From Collodictyon triciliatum (Eukaryota; CRuMs): DNA of 41,553 nt. Shown piece by piece: positions 1 through 11,300 of this stretch. Where the stretch lies: contig JBHJMP010000118.1 of NCBI GenBank assembly GCA_043381765.1, positions 1 through 41,553 of the forward strand, read 5' to 3'. The translations under genes were made by a program, and so were the position numbers. The notes below the pieces were generated by a model. It was not told where the DNA came from. It saw nothing but the letters and a program-made list of their open reading frames with translations, and did no database searches. The stretch's first letter is position 1. Every line of letters begins with the position of its first letter.

Positions 1-18
1 AATATCGCTCAAACTTAC

Positions 19-700
19 TTGCTTCAGCTCCAGAAGCTTTCGGGCGTTTTCTGCAGTGCGGAAGGCAATCAGGCAAAGGCCTTCGCTGTCCGGTAAGCGC
101 AATTGGATGGACTCTTCCCAAAGTTTGTTCGCTTTCAAGAAGGAGGCGAGCGCATCTGTGAGCCTGCCTGCCTTGCTCTTGTTTCTATATAAAAGGACTG
201 TCGTTAAAAAAAAAACCCTGTGTATCGAACCATCAAACTCTCAGCAGCCTATTCACGAGAAACTTCCACACCGAATCACGGAGGAAAGAACAAACCAGGG
301 TTACAAAGGAACTGCATGGCACTATCGAAAGAAAAGTTCTTCAGGAAGCCTGCACCACGTATGGGTGATGGGGAGTTGCAACGCACGGACACAAATGGTC
401 GACAGACATGTTCCCCACGACTGATGAGACGATTGGATAGGACACTTCATCAGCCCACAAACCTTTAGTAAGAACTGCCAACGGAATAGCGGTATGCCTC
501 CACCGTTGGGCAAGCTCTGACCGAAACGGTATCAATCCGAGTTGAATCTGTAAGTGCGAACGAGCCCAGGGCATCAAGTCTGTTTTGCAAACGAAGGATG
601 TGATTTGCGAGCTATTTTGCAATCTACGCTTTCCTAACTTTGAAAGTTTTCTAGTTTTCAATAGTAATATCGTTAATAGTGTAGCCATTCTTTTGGCCAT
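19..700 (-). CDS. Unrecognised protein, 5' part, runs off the left edge
   Basis: Not recognised. Two exons join in phase: 700-463 starts at an ATG (MAKRMATLL...) and ends ...AVLTK with one extra base before GTTTGT. 197-19 follows a T-rich tract ending in CAG, and ends at a strong GTAAGT donor, so the gene continues beyond position 1. The second exon reads as convincing soluble, helical, charged protein (LTDALASFLKANKLWEE, then LRLPDSEGLCLIAFRTAENA). The first exon is less certain: its start region is basic and hydrophobic, which could be an organelle presequence or simply 5'UTR read in frame. Intron 198-462 is 265 bp. The phase match supports the join. No family assignment is offered. Confidence 0.45.
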
Positions 701-1371
701 CTAGATTTTGACCGACCGGGCGTTGTAGTTCCGCCTCCACATCTTCTAAGTGTGTGCGAATATCACATCGTCCGATTTCATTCTTTGTTTATTTAGGTGT
801 GTCTGCTTCGTCTGAAGTTGGGTTCAACTCTTCGTACTGTGTTGGGGCAAGAACGGTTGCTCATGAGCCCCTTTCATTTCACGCTCTCCTGTTGCTGTTT
901 TTTTTTTATCTAAACTTTTATTTTATTTATATCTGGCTCATTGTCCTGGTATCCCCTTATGGCCATGAGTATGCTTAGATGTGTCGCTTATGTATTTTCC
1001 TCATGAAATAGAAAATTATGGATAATTGTTCACACGGCCAAGTGACTGCGCAAAAGTTAGGCTTCTAGGGATGGATGCATCGTGAAAGGCAATTCAAACT
1101 TGAAAGGAAGAATAGCAAAATAGTCACTTGTGCGGCGCATAGTGAGGAACGAACGAACTCAGGGAAAGAAGATGAGTGGGATGACACCTTATTCATACCT
1201 GATACCAAGACAAGTAGTCTCGAGTGACGGCGTGGGGTGATTATTTCATGTTTTATGTATCCGTTTAAAGTAATTAATAATATCAAAAGAAGAAAAAAAA
1301 GGGGGCGATATGTGAAGCAAAGAGGAAGAAGTACTTTGTGATTGAGTTCAGTTGATATCCAAATGCGCAGG
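701..1371. other. Intergenic spacer, nothing recognised
   Basis: AT-rich stretch between the 3' end of GCH1 (stop at 1372) and the start of the left-edge gene, both on the minus strand. It must hold the GCH1 3'UTR and the promoter of the neighbour. No convincing exon, tRNA or repeat was seen; the short ORFs here have no protein-like composition. Confidence 0.5.
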
Positions 1372-2654
1372 TCATGGATTGGTTTGGTTCAGATGTGACA
1401 TGGCTTCTCTTCTTGAATCATGATTTGTCTTAAACACACCCGTCATAAACGTGGTAGTAGTGGTCACCCCAGACTTTCGGACACCCCTCATAGCCATACA
1501 AAAGTGCCTAGACATTCGTAATATTCAACTCTATCAGTAAGCAGCTCGGTGCAGACTGATTTGTGTGTTCGTATGGATAATCAACACATTTGAATATGTA
1601 AGGGAAAAAATAAAAGGCATGCCATCAGCATCACAGGTACATGGAAATCAATTGAACACCATTTGTATTCGAATATATACAACTCACGTGGCCTCAAGCT
1701 TTACAGCCACTCCTTTCGGCTCCAGAACGTCCTGCAAACACTCTGCAATGTCCTTCGTCATGCGTTCTTGAACCTGAAATCCAAGTACTTAGAAAGGCCT
1801 CCTTTCTTTTTTTTCTTTTTTTTCTTTTTTTCTTCTTTTCTTCTTTTCTTCTTTTCTTCTTTTCTTCTTTTCTTCTTTTCTTCTTTTCTTCTTTTCTTCT
1901 TTTCTTCTTTTCTTCTTTTTTTTGCATATGGTGGCGATAACCTTCATAAATGTAAAAAAAAAAAAATTATCGAAGACCAAAAACAAGAGAAATATCTAAA
2001 ATGAAAACAAGCACAAAAAAAAAAGTGTACTGATTATTCTCGACGGTACAAGGTATGGAAAAGGGGTCTTCAAACCTGCAGCCGGCGCGCATAGGCGTCC
2101 GTGATTCTGGCGAGCTTACTGAGGCCGACAATCTTGCCCGATGGCTGGTACAGAATCGTTGCCTTTCCGACAAAAGGCACGAGATGGTGCTCGCACAGAG
2201 AAAAGAACTCTATGTCGCGCAGCATCACAAGCTGATCGTTTGTCTCTTCATGGAACAGGGCCTGCCGAAGAATCTGCTTTGGGTCCTGCGTGTACCCGTG
2301 TGTGAACTCGAGCATGGCTTTTGCAGCCCGATCGGGCGTCTTCAGCAGGCCTTCTCGTCCCACGTCCTCGCCAAGCGTGTGGAGGACATCGCGGTAGTGC
2401 GCTGAAAGTATGTTGCGCTTCTGCTCGCGATCGGCTTCGTTCATGGGCCTCTGCTGCGTCCCGTTCTGTGCGTCTTTGTGTGGGTGGCTGTGAGTATGGT
2501 CGTCACCGTCGCAACACACCGCGGAGGACAAGCTGCCCTTTTTGTCTGGGTGTGACTTTTCTTGGACGTTTGGTGTCCTTGAAAAGCCTCGGTTGAGCCA
2601 CAGAAGCCCGTCGCGACTGCCTCGGCCAAGTAGCGTCATATTGCGTGTGAGCAT
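1372..2654 (-). CDS. GCH1: GTP cyclohydrolase I
   Basis: Converts GTP to 7,8-dihydroneopterin triphosphate, the first step of folate and tetrahydrobiopterin synthesis. Exons are 2654-2076, 1773-1688 and 1507-1372, totalling 801 nt or 266 residues. Zinc ligands are visible: C154 and H157 in [10 protein letters not shown], and C225 in [10 protein letters not shown]. The conserved ARRLQVQERMT stretch spans the first splice junction. The enzyme core begins near residue 72. The preceding ~70 residues are extra: an Arg-rich start without acidic residues in its first 14 positions ([14 protein letters not shown]), compatible with a mitochondrial presequence, then a His-rich patch (HTHSHPH). The C-terminus is a little longer than in bacterial FolE (ends HLNQTNP). 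Intron 1 (302 bp) holds a CT-rich microsatellite. Assignment is secure; the presequence role is inferred. Confidence 0.95.
1801..1922. repeat. CT-rich microsatellite in GCH1 intron 1
   Basis: T-runs followed by tandem copies of an 8-bp unit (CTTCTTTT) covering roughly 1831-1918. It lies 28 bp from the start of GCH1 exon 2 and, read on the transcript, is purine-rich rather than the usual pyrimidine tract. Confidence 0.9.
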
Positions 2655-2784
2655 TGTGCCGGAAGTGCGCTAGTGGGCAGTGGATCATGAGTATTCTTCT
2701 GGGGTGTGTTGCCTATGCTATGGAATTGTGCGATGCGCAGGATATTGGTGCAGGGCAGGCTGCGGTAGCGACTGGGAGGGGCGG

Positions 2785-2994
2785 TTTTTTTATTGGGTTT
2801 TTTTAATTGGGTTTTTTTATTGGGTTTTTTTATTGGGTTTTTTTATTGGGTTTTTTTATTGGGTTTTTTTATTGGGTTTTTTTATTGGGTTTTTTTATTT
2901 GGTTTTTTTATTGGGTTTTTTTATTGGGTTTTTTTATTGGGTTTTTTTATTGGGTTTTTTTATTGGGTTTTTTTATTGGGTTTTTTTATTGGTT
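2785..2994. repeat. 13-bp minisatellite upstream of GCH1
   Basis: About 16 tandem copies of ATTGGGTTTTTTT, nearly perfect; one copy has an extra A and one has ATTT in place of ATTG. Because 13 is not a multiple of three, the array is open in all three plus frames with the same Gly/Phe/Trp-rich peptide. Those ORFs are by-products, not genes. It sits 131 bp upstream of the GCH1 start codon. Confidence 0.95.
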
Positions 2995-3086
2995 TTCTGC
3001 CGATGGAAATGTTTAACGTTTAAAATTCGGTTTTGGCAAAGGTCAAGAAAAGAGAAAATGGATCGTATCGAATCCAAAACGCTTGC

Positions 3087-3183
3087 ACATCATATCATAT
3101 CATATCACATCATATCATATCATATCATATCATATCATATCATATCATATCATATCATATCATATCATATCATATCATATCAA
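3087..3183. repeat. Pentanucleotide (ATCAT)n array
   Basis: About 19 copies of a 5-bp ATCAT unit with a single ATCAC variant, in the spacer between the 3' end of the TIG/REJ/GPS gene and the 5' end of GCH1. Together with the 13-bp minisatellite it fills much of this 696-bp spacer (2655-3350). Confidence 0.95.
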
Positions 3184-3350
3184 AGGAGTGATGTTGCGTA
3201 ACAGGAGCAGGCCACCAAGCAAAGCAAGCTGATTTGGGCTTCACTGAGGTTTATATGGAAAATTGGGGGGTGAGGAAGGCGCAGGTCTGCACACAAAGTG
3301 GGCGTTGAAAAGGGCAGCCGTGTCGAATGAATTATTTTCTATTCTGTTTT

Positions 3351-5376
3351 CTAAACAGCGCTTTCCCCTACGCGGGATGGTTCTTGGTTGGCCGTAGAAC
3401 TTCGATTCTAAAATATTGACACATGAATATATATATTTCGGATATTTGACATGCAGTAAAATCTTGAATTCTATATTTACTGAGGGTCATAATAAAGACA
3501 CAGATTGAGTACAGATACGTACTACTTCATTTGCTGATTTCCTGAGTCTTCGAAAGACTATGAACCCGATGGATACAAGAACAGCAGCACCAAATACAGC
3601 AATTATGACTGAGCCATAAACTGGGAATCCGTTTTGGTCTTTTGACGAATATTTTCGCGCAACGGCAGTGTAAGTCGATAGCTCCTTACAGGCACAAGCT
3701 ATTGAGTCGGGTGAAGTGGATAAAGTCGTGCATAGAGAGTCTGTCCAGTGGCCTTCACGACTCAAAGATTGGCATCGAGGGTACTCTGGGGTGTTTTAAT
3801 GTGAGGTTTGTCTCGTAAATAAATTGTCGATTAGGATTTATTTCCATAATTATTCGTTTATTTGTTTATAGTTCACTTGGCTTCTTATTTTGCTTCCAAC
3901 CATTAGATTAGCTGGTCAGATATGATTTAAAAAAAAAACCTTTTCCTCGAACGCTATCAATGGGGAGCTCGATAGTCACGCTGTTTATCTCTGAGTTTAC
4001 AGGGAACACTTGGATTGGTGTGGAAAGAGACGTCAAGATTTGAACAGATGTTGTGTTTGCGATGACTCTAATGATGGATAGAACCTTGAGCTTGACCTAA
4101 TTAATTTCCATAGAGACGAGTACGCATAGCATTTAGATTGGTGAAGAAAACGTCATCAAATGAACCTGTTTTTAAGTGGAGCATCCACCATTAAGTGTTC
4201 AGGACTTTTATTTAATGTTAACACATATACACCATAACAACTGCCGTCTATGTTCTCAAGGTTCCTCAACCTGTGGTATTGTTTATCACGTTTTGTTCAA
4301 AAAAGAAATTATACTTAATCAGATGATAATATCAAAAAAAAATATTATACCTCGCTTTTACCGCTTTTCCTGTCGTTCTGGTTCGAAGTTCAAAGTCTCC
4401 TGATGATTTGGTGGAGAATCCTGCTATTGTGTCTTCGTTTTGACTAATTAGTGGATTGGTACTCTGGCAACGCATGTGAAAATAATTTTCTCTGCAGTCA
4501 AAGAAATTACACGAATATAATTGAAGTGAGTATAATTGCACTTACCTCTCGAGAAAGACAATGAAAATCCATTTGTATGATATTGATCGGGTGGGAAACC
4601 ACAATCCAGTTCATCGAAGGCCAGAATGGCTACATTCTGCGATTTCAAACTAAATAAGAAAGCATCCTCCATATCTTTTCCTTTATTTGATTCAAACCTC
4701 TGTATTTTGTTAATATAAATGCAGTTGATTATCTTTGAATAACCTCTTCTATCAATCGCTTCATTTCATAGTTTGTAGCAGAGGCTCTGGACTGGAATCG
4801 GTTATCTATCTCACGTAAGAGATTCAATCTGTCTGTTATCTCCAGGAAACTCTTGAATATTTACAAAAGCTTTAGGATTTGACCAGACGTAAACACCTCG
4901 ATAAAAAAAAAAGTATTATCTTTAAACAAAGGCTATATCACCTGTACGGTTTTAGCCCTTAAAGACCTGTTGACAGGTGACATCGACACAAACTTTTTAG
5001 ATAGAATGGTGTTGTAAGTAGTATAGTTAGTAAAACCATCAAGTGTTGTATGAGGAACCAAACGGAGTCCCAGTTCAAAGGCTTGTGAAATAACAGAAAT
5101 GGCCTACAGTTGGATTCAACGGTCAGACTGAGTGCTTTTTGATCCTTACACGAGCACTAGATGAAGTTGCTTGACCTTATTTAACCACTGACTCATTTAT
5201 TTGGACTTTCTTTTTTTTTTTGAGAAAATATAATAGATTTCATTGAGTATATTTATGGGGACGACCCACGTGTTCAGGGGCATTGATTCCATCGCTGATA
5301 TGTTGACTCAATATTTTTTCAATAAACGTGGGAGAGAGAATCGGTTCGGATTCAGGGTGAATAATTTGATAATTTT
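3351..5376 (-). other. Exons 29-36: GAIN-like region, GPS, membrane helix, tail
   Basis: Exons 5376-5270, 5103-4967, 4849-4744, 4699-4546, 4489-4362, 4096-3940, 3785-3523 and 3407-3351. The first four read as helical segments (ISVISQAFELGLRLVPH; EITDRLNLLREIDNRF), the next two as beta strands (VKLKVLSIIRVIANTTSVQI; INSVTIELPIDSV), the order expected of GAIN subdomains A and B ahead of a GPS. The 263-nt exon holds the GPS cysteines and the membrane helix. The tail NRSSTANQEPSRVGESAV is encoded by the last exon, ending in TAG. Confidence 0.75.
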
Positions 5377-8300
5377 CTATGCAAAAGATGACAATTTAGA
5401 TTCAAAGTTGAGTTTAGATGTATCCAAATTTTCATATACCAGTATGAAAATAACCGTATGAAAATGAAAAATATTCATAGTAAGGTCGGATGTTGGGAAT
5501 TTACCAACACTCCAGAAAATAATCGATAATGTCGCGCTAGATGCCCAGTAATCCGACATCAACCAATGCAGAGTATTGTAAGATTTTAATGATGCCTTGA
5601 TTTGCTCATCAATGGTGACACTTTTTTGAACAGTCACAGTCGTATTAGATTCTGTGAAATCACCTTCAGCGAAAGGTATATATTTAAGTATGCATTTTTT
5701 TTTTATTAATCCATCATTTGAGGAAAATAGAGAATGATTACAGAGGTTTTATAAAAAAAAAAATATAGCAACTCTACTATTGATATACCTGTTTCATCAT
5801 GAACCCGTAGGCAAATGAATAAAATGCCTTTCGAATTTCTTGGCCATGGCAGAGGAGTTCTTTATAGTATTAAGTTAGTGCTAGAGGCAAATAGAATCTA
5901 CATAATAACTGTTTGCTTCATTTTCATACTAGTTCTTACGAAATTTTGTTTGAAAGCATCTTTGGTGTCAGTAAAATTTCTCTGGACTGAAAAGATTCAG
6001 AATCTACCACCGAGAACGAAAATTGGAGCTGCTGAGAATTACTATCATCAACCCATCCATCAGCTTGAATGTGGAAAACTGTATCCATCGCCTTTCAATT
6101 TTTTGAATGCGTGAAAATCAATCTTGTGCAAGAATTTTGAGATTTTTTTGGAGCAAATGAATAAATATAATTTTATCTTGTGAATGAAAGTATTCATGTC
6201 TACACCTCGAAAAAGTTCGTATACTTATTCATCTCAAATCAATAAATAAAAAAATTACTTTTCCTTGAGTTGGGAATACTTTAATAGAACCTCGAAAAGG
6301 TGGTTTGTTGTACTGAATCATTATTGTGGATTTGATTTTCACGCCTTCATGGTTTGTGGATAATTCGATCTCATAAGGAAACATAGGAGCAATTTTCTAA
6401 GTTTTTTTTGTATTGAGTTACTACAATGTCTTTTGACTTCATTTATATTCGAGTTTGATTTTTACATAATTGGAAGGAAACCCCATACATTTTCAGGTCG
6501 TATAAGAATAGCCAATGGATTTCGTGTGGATGATATATTTGGGTCAGACAGATTTAATCCGGGCCTCTCGTATGACCAAGTGATATTACTAAGAGCTGCA
6601 TTTTGTCCTATTACTTTTCCTTTTACTTGAGTTGCATACCACGATGGTTTCCCTGAACTGTTAAAAATTATGTAGTAAGAGACTACTTGTTTAATACTCG
6701 ATGAAAAATATTAAAAGTCTACTTTTCTACTTAAAAAGTATGTACTATCAGTGCAAAATACCTGAAATCTCCCTCAATTTTGATATTTGGAATATTTGTA
6801 ACATTAACAAAATCTATGTAGCAATACGCTGCTTGCTTGAATCCATTCGCCCTGGCTGTGACAACAAACTCAGATCTATATATGACGAATTTTGGTTTAA
6901 TACTTAATCCCTCGTTGGGAATCAAATGGCAATCGTCCATCATATACGTTCAATTTCACATTTTAAGTAACCTATCGAAAAATGCAACGTAAATATATTC
7001 ACTTAACCTTCCTAAGGGAAATTGTGGCGATGAGAAATAGTTTTTCGGTGTCGAAGTGATCTTTTTAAAGCTAAATGGACATTCTTCATTATCATATCGG
7101 CTACACATCCACTCATAAATAACTAAGGTGCTTGTTTGTAATCCGTGTGTAATCGCCTCTAAAGTAAAATTTTGTGCAAAACTGCGTGTGGTATTGCATC
7201 CGTCTAGGTATATATTATGCACAGGACTGACAAAAACTCTCATCTAAATATTATTTCGTTGGGACATTTTTAAAAATGAAGTCAATTAACAAACAATTTT
7301 TGGTAAAAGAAAAAAAAAAGGCACGAACCTGTGACAATTGTGCTATATTTGATCCTTGTTTCATGGCAATATTTATGTTGATGTTAGTTCCTATGTATGA
7401 TTTCATTCTGCCCGCAGGTATAACCTACAATAATAGATATTTTATCAATAGGTTTAAGAATCCTTCCAAATGTAGAATAGAATAAAAGTAAGACTATGTC
7501 GTTTATTGTCAATATATTGAACTATATACCAACATACCAAGTCTTTCTGAATGAGCTCTTGTAATGAAAACACATTTGATATTCCCACAGAGCTTCCTTC
7601 TGGTTGTATTGTCCATTTATATGTGATAGGGGATACAACGCTACAGTTTGAGAACAATGCCATCGAATGTATGATATAGTCGACGGAATGATCAATTTCT
7701 ATGGAACGTGGCCCAACAATTCCGGAACTGAATCCACCATTTTCAGAGACTTTGACCGAAAATTTTAATGGTAAGCTTTCCAATTCTTGATAATCTATGA
7801 CTACCAGTTGAACAGTAACATAAAGAGGCAGGTTCTTACTCATCTAAGTAATTGTAAAGAAAACTATGTTTGGTATAAATTTTACATGCTGTGCAATAGG
7901 TGTGCAAATTCAACGCAAATACAAGGAATGTAAATATAGAACATACCATTTGTCTAACAAGAGCATTTGGTATCAACATGTTTTCTTTTGTTTGATTTAA
8001 AAGATGTTTCTGATACATGTTATGTATGAAAGATATTTAGTTTATCGTAAAGGCTCTACTGCAGAAACATTTCTTTAAAAATAAAAATCATATATTGGTC
8101 TCATATCTAGAGTACAAAAATCGTCTTATTTTTAAAAAAAAAAATCACCTCGACTAATGAATTCTGTGGTGCAAGTAGTTCCCATTTAAATTTTAGTGGC
8201 TCGTAACTTGATCCAATAGATAGGCTTCCATCTAACTCAATATCGTCACATGCAGAAATGTAGTCATATCCTGTTATCTTTGCAACAGGCTGAAATTGCT

Positions 8301-11300
8301 TCGTGGATGATATTATATCTAAATTTTGGCCACATGTAAATAATATGCACATCACTTTTAAAAAAATTATAGATTTTTAGTTCATAACACCTCATTCGTT
8401 ATTAATTATATTTTAATCATCCATCTCGAATTATATGCACCTGAGCCTGAGGAAAATGGAAAAGCTTCCCGGTTAATGTTTTCTGTCCCCTTTTCGAATA
8501 TTACATCACTTTTTATTGTGATAAACAATGAACCATTAACCACATATTTAGGCCATACTGACAAGATTTTGTGAGATGACCATGTACACGTGGAATCCTC
8601 TCCGATTATCTGCTCAAATATTGTATTCAGAAATACTCGGTAAAAAAATTAGAGTTTGCCAGTCAAAGTCGAAGTTAAAGTCAAAGTCAAAGTCAAAGTC
8701 AAAGTAAAATATTTTTATCCAAGAGTCGAAAAAAGCGAAATAGAAAATGAAAAGTAAAAAAAGCAAATAAGAACGTGTAAAGAGTTTAATAGAATACCTT
8801 GATACAATCATCGGTCAGAAAATCAGAACATTTGCTCTTCAGAGGAACAAATCCGCCCATATTCGTATCGATGTCAAATTTTACATCAAATCGAAGCTGT
8901 CTTTCTGTGTATGATATCTCAACAATTTTTGGCGGGGGTTCTAAAGTAGTGTTATTTAGTTATAGACATATTGACGGGAAAACATTATAACGCAATGAAC
9001 CCTTACTTTGATATATGATGGTTGCTCCAATGCTTTCGTATTGTTGTCCATTAGGGCTAATCAACACGTCATAGATGCCCGCGTGGTTTTTGGGTGTTTC
9101 AGCTGATAAGCTTGTATAATCGTCCCAATATAATTTGTTTGCGTTGCCATTCCCTATTCGTATCGATGTCCACCCCCTGTCGACGAAATTGAGGCCTACC
9201 AAATATTTGATTGACTTTCCAAAAACAATACAGTAATTTTTATATTTTTATCAGTTGTATAGAAGTTTATATGATCGAGGCAATCAAGAATCTACCATTC
9301 AAGCTTATCTCTGATGCCTTTTTATATGGGACTATATTTGGAGTCATGCTAGAGGCATCTAATTTCTCATAAAAGTAGAAATTCTCTGGACCAATAACCC
9401 CGTTCTATCAGTATTATTGAATAATTAAGTTTTTTTTCTGAACTTTCTGACTGATCGTTCAAGAGTTATCTTCAGTTTTTTTTTTGGATTAGATGAATGA
9501 TAATGTGCAAAATATCATAGGCAATTGAAAAAATCACCTCATGTGATATAGTAATCTGTCCAACCGAATAACCATATTTTCTCAAAGGAATTGTTCCAAC
9601 GTATGTACCAGAAGTCATCTTCGATAAGCTGAAATCCACATTTACCCTCTATACGTAATATAGAGCTAATTTATTCAAGCAAATCTTGTGACTGAATAAC
9701 TCTTTTCTCAATTACTGTAAAATACATCGTATATTGCCCTAAAAAACAAAAAGAAGAATAAGAAAAGTGGACAAACCTGAACTACCAGTGTCGCTGTATA
9801 TGTTTCTGAAGTTAAGTGTCTTGATTTTACCGTAATAGACGTGCCTCCTGGAAATTCGTATGACATTATTGTGACGGCTTAATTAAGATATTGTACAAAT
9901 ACAAAGTCCAAAAATATAGAATTATGAATAGGTACAATCAGAAAATTGTAATTCGAAAGGTGTCGCGGTACCTGTAACAGGGCCAAGATTCGGTTCCAAA
10001 TCTTGAAATCCGTTATCAAAATATTGAATGTGGTTTGAGTCTTGATTCATTTGATTCCCGACCTTGGCTGATACATTTGCAACTTTGCTGCCTTTATATT
10101 CAGGAGGCAACAGGCAATGGATAATAGAGTCACTGATATATATTGTGGTTATGCATGGGCGCTCGTCAACAAAAATGCTCTAATAGTTATATGTGTGTCA
10201 TTCATAGTCAATCTAAATATTTATATCAATTTTTCTACTCACAAGCAATTATGTGAGAAGGATGGTCATAGTATATAAAGATAAGCTTATTATTTAATTG
10301 ATATAGTTGATGTGTCACAAATGGCTAGTAGATAGTAACCTGTTGCCTTTTTTGAAATCCAAAATCTGACCCTGATATGGTTATGTAAGATCTTCCAACC
10401 AAACTTGAGGATGACGGGATAATAGAGCGAATAGAAGGCGGCGAGTAGCTCCAAAATACTTGACTCAAAAAATCGAATCCATTTATGTGAATGTATACTG
10501 GGTTATTTGCTCCTAGCCCTGGTGGTGATTTGCATAGAATGTAATCAAATGCTCTTTTCTGGATTGCGCAACTTGAATTTCCAAATTTTACCTGAGATAA
10601 TACGTCATATCATATTAGACAACAATTTAACTCTACAAATGATGCATAAAAATGCCCTATTAATGTGTTCAATTTTAACTTTTTAATTGCTTACATGTAA
10701 AGGAATACTGTCAGAAAAAGTTGATATGTTGTCCCCATAAATGGTAACTAGCGTTCCACCTCGCGTTGGTCCTCTGATTGGTTGGGTATTGAAGAGAACA
10801 GGGGCTGCGTATGACCACAAAAACTGGTTATTAATTTGCTTTAACTGGTTGACATATATGTAGATGGGTATGTCAGATCCGAATCCAGGATAGGTTATAC
10901 AGGACAGGACAGATTGCGTTGGGATCCCAGATAACTCGCAAGTTTGGTTGCCGATTGTAATGTTAACATTCTCAATTACATTTCCATAAGAACCAGATAA
11001 AGTGATGTTTGTGCCTCCGCCAAAAGATCCAGTATTCCGAGAAATCGATTGTGTAAAGGGGCGATACAGCCACACACCAAGAAGGGCAGCTATCTGAGAG
11101 AATTATTAGTGACATCTGCACGAAATGTTAGATAGAATTTTTCATAGTGGTCAATAATTCAGATGTCATTAGATGTCGATACCTGATTGGCTTGGGTGAT
11201 TTTAATGTCACATTTAAATCCTACAGCAAAGCCGGGTGGACTGTGAATTACTAAGACCTCATCGCTCCTAACAACTGCCCTTTTTAAGTCAACTAATCCC

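Noticed and set aside
3087-3183. CRISPR-like array
   Set aside because: Pure 5-bp tandem repeat with no spacers; the window is eukaryotic.
2680-3201. Gly/Phe/Trp-rich plus-strand ORFs with a membrane-like look
   Set aside because: Produced by a 13-bp repeat that reads the same in all three frames and by the ATCAT array; no start context or non-repeat coding sequence.
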